A DNA stretch of 34,482 nt from Komagataeibacter nataicola (GTDB lineage Bacteria > Pseudomonadota > Alphaproteobacteria > Acetobacterales > Acetobacteraceae). Of this stretch, positions 29,864 to 34,482 are shown piece by piece (position 1 is the first letter of the stretch; every line of letters starts with the position of its first letter). The stretch lies in assembly GCF_003207795.1 (NCBI RefSeq), contig NZ_NIRT01000030.1, forward strand, positions 1-34,482, in the 5' to 3' direction. Made by a program: the position numbers and the translations under genes. The notes below the pieces were generated by a model. That model had not been told where the DNA came from. It saw only the letters and a program-made list of their open reading frames with translations, and ran no database searches.

Positions 29864-31186
29864 ATGTCCCGCACGGTCCTGACCGCGTGCCAGGAGCGTG
29901 CGCTGGCTGAAATCCTGGCCGCGCGCGGGGTCTCGGCCACGCATCTTCTGACCGGTTACGCAGGCACGGGCAAGACCACGCTCATGCAGCAGGTGGCCCG
30001 TGCGCTGCACAGGCAGGGGGCGGATGTAGTGTTTACCGCCGCCACCCACAAGGCCACCGCCGTGCTCAAGGCACGGGTGGGCAAACTTGCGCCCTGCCGC
30101 ACCATTCATAACGTGCTCTCGCTCCAGCCCGGCGCGCAGGATGGGCGCGAGGTGTTGCAGCGCGCCGATCGGCCCGAGCCGATTACGGCGGATGTCATCA
30201 TCATTGATGAATGTTCCATGGTCGGTTCTGAACTCATGCGCTGGGTGCGTGACCTCGTGCCCGACCGCTTCGTACTGTTTGTGGGCGACCCGGCGCAGTT
30301 GCCACCGGTGGGCGAGGCGATCAGCCCGTCCTTCGCCATCCGTTCGGCCTCACACCTCGAAACCGTGGTGCGGCAGGCGGCGGACAACCCGCTGGTGGCC
30401 GCCGCCACCGCCATCCGCGAAAGTCAGGGCGGCCCGCTGGACTGGTCATGGTGTCGCGCCAGCCACCATGAGGGCGCCGGCCTGTTCGTGCCCCGCGCGC
30501 CTGATGCATGGATGCAGCGTGCTTTCACCTCCGATGCCTTTAAGGCCGATAGCGATGCGTTCCGTTACCTGTGCTGGACCAATGCGCGGGTGGCTGCTGT
30601 CAACCGCACCGTGCGCCGGTGGGTGCATGGGGGCGAGACGCCCATGCCCTTTGTGGTGGGCGAGCGCGTGATTGCCCGTGTTCCGGTCATGGATGTGGAA
30701 GGTCGCCGCGTGATGGTGGCCACCAATGAGGAGGCGGAAATTGCCGATATCCGCCCTGGCGTGCTGCGCCATGCCTTTCCCGCCACCTCAAAGGTGCCCG
30801 GATGGACCACTGACCTGCCGGTATATGACGTGGTGCTGCGCACACTGGCGGGCGATGAAACGCCGGTGGCCATCCTGCGCCCCGGCGCGAACATGGGCAC
30901 GATCGAGCAGCGCCTGAAGCGCGAGGCCGCCCTTGAGCGCGCGCGCTGGCAGCACCGCTTTGTCTTCCGCCGTAGCATCGGGCGGCTTCAGGCGGTTTAC
31001 GCCATGACCGTGCATACTGCGCAGGGCAGTACGTTTGGCCGCGTGTTCGTGGATGTGGGCGATATCAGTCGCCGTGCCGCCACCAATGTGCTTGAAGCAC
31101 AGCAACTGCTTTATGTCGCGGCCACCCGCCCCACCACGGCCATGATTCTCACGGGCCTGCCCACCGGTGCATCTGGCCGGAAGTGA
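29864..31186 (+). CDS. Dda/RecD-like SF1B DNA helicase
   Basis: The 440-residue ATPase unwinds DNA using ATP. The motifs appear in order: Walker A GYAGTGKTT (31-39), TAATHKA (motif Ia), IIIDECSMV (Walker B), GDPAQLPPVGE (motif III), VVRQ (motif IV region), and near the end VHTAQGST and QLLYVAATRPT (motifs V and VI). This order and size match SF1B enzymes such as T4 Dda and RecD-like proteins with a UvrD_C_2-type C-terminus. The N-terminal domain of RecD2 is absent. It stands as a single chromosomal gene without recB or recC. A phage origin is possible, but no other phage gene is close. Confidence 0.85.
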   Translation: MSRTVLTACQERALAEILAARGVSATHLLTGYAGTGKTTLMQQVARALHRQGADVVFTAATHKATAVLKARVGKLAPCRTIHNVLSLQPGAQDGREVLQRADRPEPITADVIIIDECSMVGSELMRWVRDLVPDRFVLFVGDPAQLPPVGEAISPSFAIRSASHLETVVRQAADNPLVAAATAIRESQGGPLDWSWCRASHHEGAGLFVPRAPDAWMQRAFTSDAFKADSDAFRYLCWTNARVAAVNRTVRRWVHGGETPMPFVVGERVIARVPVMDVEGRRVMVATNEEAEIADIRPGVLRHAFPATSKVPGWTTDLPVYDVVLRTLAGDETPVAILRPGANMGTIEQRLKREAALERARWQHRFVFRRSIGRLQAVYAMTVHTAQGSTFGRVFVDVGDISRRAATNVLEAQQLLYVAATRPTTAMILTGLPTGASGRK

Positions 31187-32119
31187 ACGGCAGGGCGGAT
31201 AGAGGACTGTTCACGTCCTGTTGTTCAAAAAAAGACCGCTGCGATACGATTTGAAAATTATGGCGGTTTTTCGCGACTTTCAGAATAATTTCCTGATTTT
31301 TCAATAAGATGCATATTATATGCGATATATTTTATATTTTGGAAATTTCAGAAAACTTTCATAAAATCTTAAATCATCTCCATGAGAGTGAAGGCTCATG
31401 GTTGCACCATGGGGAAGGGGAATGAACAACCTGCCTGTCATGGGCCATGTGGCCCGACATCATGGCATTGGTCGTTTTCCTTATTCTCCGCAAGACATGA
31501 CGGCGCGCTGACAGGCGTGTCCGGGCCGTTGCACGCTGACCACGCGGGTGTGCACGGCCAGGCTCCCGGCCCGACAGGCCATGCAGGGAGCGGCAGAACG
31601 CCACGGAAGTCCATGCTCCGTGGCATACAGGCGAGGCAACCCACCAGGTGCCGGATAACGGGTTATTTCCCGCCCGCATCTGACAGGAGAAGGCAGGGCA
31701 ATCCCGGTTCCTGAGGGCACCATGGGAGGATATGGGCCTCATCCGCCAGACGGATGCCAGCAGTCCGGTCGTAATGATCGGAATCAATGATAACACAACC
31801 ATGCCCATGGCATATCGGGTGCGATCACGGATCGCGTGCCACAGGCGCTGAAATACGTGTCTGATTCCGGTCAGGGCAGGGGCTGTGGGTCATGCGCCAG
31901 CAACGACCATATTGGGGCAGACGAAGTCCCGATCTCCCGCGGACACTTACACTATACGGCCTTGCATCCCGTTAACTATTAACTGAAAGTATAAACTATC
32001 AGGCCGGGATATAAAAACCGTATCGGATATTCTGCATGTGTTTTACAAATTAACTTATGGCAGAAATATGTCATTAATGAGGTCATCCATAACCGTGTTG
32101 AGAACAGAAAGAAATTAAG
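31187..32119. other. Long AT-rich intergenic region before the cdg operon
   Basis: About 930 bp without a credible complete gene. The first part (31230-31380) and last part (31960-32119) are AT-rich and likely hold the regulatory region of the downstream regulator gene. In the middle, a minus-strand frame (31374-31886) begins with about 50 plausible residues, including one hydrophobic helix (MVVLSLIPIITTGLLASVW), but then turns to unnatural composition. It could be a decayed membrane-protein gene. No FNR-type TTGAT-N4-ATCAA site was found by eye. Confidence 0.5.
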
Positions 32120-32746
32120 ATGTCTTTTGTGCAGCCTTCCCTGTCTTCTGATGGAACGAAACGGACATTTTCCGAACGTCAGGAATTCATGACGGAAGAT
32201 ATGCCCGCCAGCATGCATTTCCATGTGGTGGCTGGAGGCGCGCGCCTGTTCAAATCACTGCCTGACGGGCGCCGGCAGATTATCGGTTTTGCCCATAAAG
32301 GGGACGTGCTCCCCGCCTATCCCTGCACCCGCTACCACTACAGCGCCGAAGCCATGCGCACCCTGCAGGTGGTGTGTGTGCCCGCACCTTATATGAGCCA
32401 CCTGCATGAAACATCGCCCGGTGCGTGCGCGGCTTCGCTGAACTCCGCACGCCAGCTTCTGGTCAGCCTGCATAGCCGGCTGCTCATGCTTGGCCGCCAG
32501 ACCGCACGCGAGCGCCTGGCAACCTTTCTGCTCGGTCAGGGCACACGCATGGGGTCGAGTGAACTCTGGCCCGTTGACCCGGCCATCTCACGCGCGGACA
32601 TGGCCGATTTCCTTGGCCTGACAACCGAGACCGTCAGCCGTCTGCTCAGTGCCTTCCATCGGGAGCGGCTTATCTCCCGCGAGCGCCGCGCCATCCATAT
32701 TCTCGACCCTGACCGCTTGAGGGCGATCGTGGCCCATTCTGAATGA
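32120..32746 (+). CDS. CRP/FNR-family regulator, FixK-like, cdg operon
   Basis: The 208-residue protein has a cyclic-nucleotide-type beta barrel (about 28-95), a dimerisation helix (105-130) and a C-terminal winged helix (150-205). The recognition helix TTETVSRLLSAF contains the E-x-x-S-R signature (Glu170, Ser173, Arg174) used by FNR/FixK to read TTGAT half-sites. The N-terminal cysteine cluster of FNR is missing; the three cysteines (69, 86, 103) are not in that arrangement. The cAMP-binding Arg motif of CRP is not evident. It should therefore be a FixK-like regulator without its own oxygen cluster. It precedes the c-di-GMP gene by 17 nt, as cdg1A precedes pdeA1 in K. xylinus. Confidence 0.8.
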   Translation: MSFVQPSLSSDGTKRTFSERQEFMTEDMPASMHFHVVAGGARLFKSLPDGRRQIIGFAHKGDVLPAYPCTRYHYSAEAMRTLQVVCVPAPYMSHLHETSPGACAASLNSARQLLVSLHSRLLMLGRQTARERLATFLLGQGTRMGSSELWPVDPAISRADMADFLGLTTETVSRLLSAFHRERLISRERRAIHILDPDRLRAIVAHSE

Positions 32747-32763
32747 CAGCGAAGAAAGACCGC

Positions 32764-34482
32764 ATGACGATGTCCAACATCACAGCCCTCACCACAGAAA
32801 TCCTTCTTCCAGCCCTTGAACAGGCCATTGATGCAACCGTTATCATCGGGCAGGAAAACGAGATCATTTTCTATAATCAGGCGGCGGAATCCCTGTGGGG
32901 CATGCCGCGGGCCGACGTGATTGGCCGCAATGTCGACTGCCTGGTGCCCACCCGCCTGCGCCACGAGCACGATCGCTACATCGACCGTAATCGCGAGACC
33001 GGGCATAACCGCATTGTCGGCACATCGCGCGAGGTGGAATTCACCCGTGCGGATGGGGAATATATCTGTGGCGAACTCTCGCTGTCCAAGGTGCAGATCG
33101 GCAAGGGGGACAAGCGGCTCACCTATTACATGGGTGTGATGAAGAACGTCACGGAGGAGAGCCAGCGGCGCAAGATACTGATCCTGCAGAACGACGTGCT
33201 GCAGGCGCTGGCCAGCGACATGCTGATCCAGGATATTGGCGAGCTGATCTGCCGCAAGGTTGAAGCCTTCGTGCCCAACTCCGTCGCGGCCCTGCTGGTG
33301 CTTGATGATAACCAGCCCTGGCGCGTGATCTGCACCTCAGCCCTGCCGCCGCGCATCCGCAATGCGCTTGAAACCACCGTGCCGTCACCTTCGGATGTAG
33401 AAAAACTCAAGGCGAACGGCTCCTATACCGGTCGCCTCGTGTGGGATCATTACCAGTCCATGTGCCGCTCGCTGGGGCTGCAGTCATGCTATGCTGCGCC
33501 GGTCATGGCCGGTGACGGGCGGGTGACGGGCATCTTTGCGCTGTACCTGCGCGAGCCCAACCAGCTTGGCGCCTGGCCGCAGCGCCTGGTAGGCGCGTGC
33601 CTGCCCTTCTGTGCGCTGGCGCTGGAGCAGCATGCCACCAAGACCCATCTGACCCAGCTTGCCCGCTATGACGCACTGACCGGCCTGCTCAACCGTGGCG
33701 CGCTGCATCGCGTCATGGAAGACATTATCGCCCAGCCCGGCAACCGCACGCTGGCCATTTTCATGCTCGATATCGACCGCTTCCGCGATATCAACGATGC
33801 GCTTGGCCACGTCTATGCCGACCAGTTCCTTGTCGAGATTGCAGGCCGCATCCGCTCCATCGCCAAGGAGGATTACGTGCTCAGCCGCTCCGGCGGCGAC
33901 GAGTTCGTGGTCGTGGTGCCCGATTGCGAAGGCAAGCAGATCGAGGATATTGCCCACCAGCTGCTTGAAACCATCGGCCGCCCGCTCCAGATCGGCCAGA
34001 ACACGCTTTCGATCTCGTGCTCGATCGGCATCAGCACCTTCCCCGCCAACGGGCCGGACAGCGAATCCCTGCTCAGCCATGCCGATACCGCCATGCGCCA
34101 GGCGAAGGAGGACGGGCGCGGCATCTTCCGCTTCGCCAACCTCGAAAAGAACCAGGTGGCGCAGGACCGGCTGGTGCTTGGCTCGGCGCTGCGTGATTCG
34201 CTGGCGCAGGGCATGCTGCAACTGCACTATCACCCGCAGGTGCGCACCCATACGCTTGAGCTCAGCGGCGTCGAGGCCCTGTCACGCTGGCATCACCCGC
34301 ACCTGGGCAACATCTTCCCCTCGCGCTTCATTGCCGTGGCGGAAGAAACCGGCCAGATCGAGGCCATTGGCCGCTGGTCGCTACTCGAGGCCTGCCGCCA
34401 GATCGTGAAATGGGACCGCGACGGCGTGCATGTGCCCACCGTGGCCGTGAACCTGTCTGCCGTGCATTTCCGCAACCGCGCG
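32764..34482 (+). CDS. Haem-PAS GGDEF-EAL c-di-GMP enzyme, 3' end missing
   Basis: The frame runs off the window after 573 residues. ATG 32764 follows GAAGAAAG; a second ATG two codons on is an alternative. PAS (about 10-130) keeps the haem-type pattern with candidate proximal His69 (HEHDRYI), RETG and VGTSREV. GAF (about 145-300), GGDEF (315-475, intact GGDEF at 377-381) and the start of EAL (EAL at 504-506) follow. Gene order behind a FixK-like regulator matches the K. xylinus cdg operons, whose first enzyme gene (pdeA1) encodes an oxygen-regulated c-di-GMP phosphodiesterase. The last third of EAL, needed to judge activity, is not visible, so both a PDE and a bifunctional enzyme remain open. 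Confidence 0.85.
   Translation, partial: MTMSNITALTTEILLPALEQAIDATVIIGQENEIIFYNQAAESLWGMPRADVIGRNVDCLVPTRLRHEHDRYIDRNRETGHNRIVGTSREVEFTRADGEYICGELSLSKVQIGKGDKRLTYYMGVMKNVTEESQRRKILILQNDVLQALASDMLIQDIGELICRKVEAFVPNSVAALLVLDDNQPWRVICTSALPPRIRNALETTVPSPSDVEKLKANGSYTGRLVWDHYQSMCRSLGLQSCYAAPVMAGDGRVTGIFALYLREPNQLGAWPQRLVGACLPFCALALEQHATKTHLTQLARYDALTGLLNRGALHRVMEDIIAQPGNRTLAIFMLDIDRFRDINDALGHVYADQFLVEIAGRIRSIAKEDYVLSRSGGDEFVVVVPDCEGKQIEDIAHQLLETIGRPLQIGQNTLSISCSIGISTFPANGPDSESLLSHADTAMRQAKEDGRGIFRFANLEKNQVAQDRLVLGSALRDSLAQGMLQLHYHPQVRTHTLELSGVEALSRWHHPHLGNIFPSRFIAVAEETGQIEAIGRWSLLEACRQIVKWDRDGVHVPTVAVNLSAVHFRNRA

Noticed and set aside
31382-31714. 110-codon plus-strand frame in the gap before the cdg operon
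   Set aside because: Composition is unlike a protein (many His, Gly, Pro and Arg without pattern), and it overlaps other equally open frames.
1-34482. CRISPR array, rRNA operon or retron-like structure
   Set aside because: No regularly spaced repeats longer than the 15-mer tandem pair and the 10-bp phased words were found, and no rRNA or reverse transcriptase motif is visible.

Overview
The window looks like the chromosome of an acetic acid bacterium (Acetobacteraceae, most likely Komagataeibacter or a close relative). The pointers are generally high-GC coding DNA, a PQQ-type sorbosone dehydrogenase-like gene, intergenic hairpin repeats of a type I associate with Komagataeibacter, and at the right edge a FixK/CRP-like regulator followed by a PAS-GAF-GGDEF-EAL gene. 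That last order matches the cdg operons that set c-di-GMP levels for cellulose synthesis in K. xylinus. The species is an inference; no rRNA is present.

Region 1 (1-8789) is the right-hand part of a prophage. It runs from a glycine-rich tail-fibre end and a tail accessory protein, through a secreted tail-like repeat protein, to a lysis block (coiled-coil membrane protein, lysozyme/transglycosylase-like endolysin, holin-like protein). Then come a Tat-type lipoprotein, a tiny membrane protein, an orphan DNA methyltransferase, a ribbon-helix-helix (RHH) repressor divergent from a KilAC-type antirepressor, and a translationally coupled cassette of lipoprotein, papain-like protein and lipoprotein. 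No integrase is in view. The prophage ends at the 3' end of a tRNA-Val(GAC) gene, the probable attachment site, preceded by four short repeats spaced exactly 10 bp apart.

Region 2 (8790-12777) holds the tRNA, an N-formylglutamate amidohydrolase-like gene, two probable stress proteins (KGG-repeat and PRC-barrel), a decayed IS1595-type element, and an O6-alkylguanine-DNA alkyltransferase gene. Related intergenic hairpin repeats lie just downstream of that gene and of the neighbouring glycosyltransferase gene.

Region 3 (12778-18101) is a run of minus-strand genes: a 986-residue protein with seven N-terminal repeats and two glycosyltransferase domains, a DMT-family exporter, a YbaK-type deacylase and a YoaK/DUF1275 membrane protein. 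A 0.9-kb AT-rich gene-free stretch follows.

Region 4 (19005-24945) holds an 8-oxoguanine deaminase-like amidohydrolase, a periplasmic cupin, the PQQ-type dehydrogenase, and a bacteriophytochrome histidine kinase fused to a receiver domain. The phytochrome lacks the usual bilin-attaching cysteine.

Region 5 (24946-34482) begins with a PAS-PAS-GAF-GGDEF-EAL c-di-GMP enzyme, divergent from the phytochrome and with a probable haem-PAS domain. A nagA-like gene, a Dda/RecD-like helicase, an AT-rich gap and the cdg-type operon follow. Light-type and oxygen-type sensory inputs to c-di-GMP therefore sit within about 12 kb.
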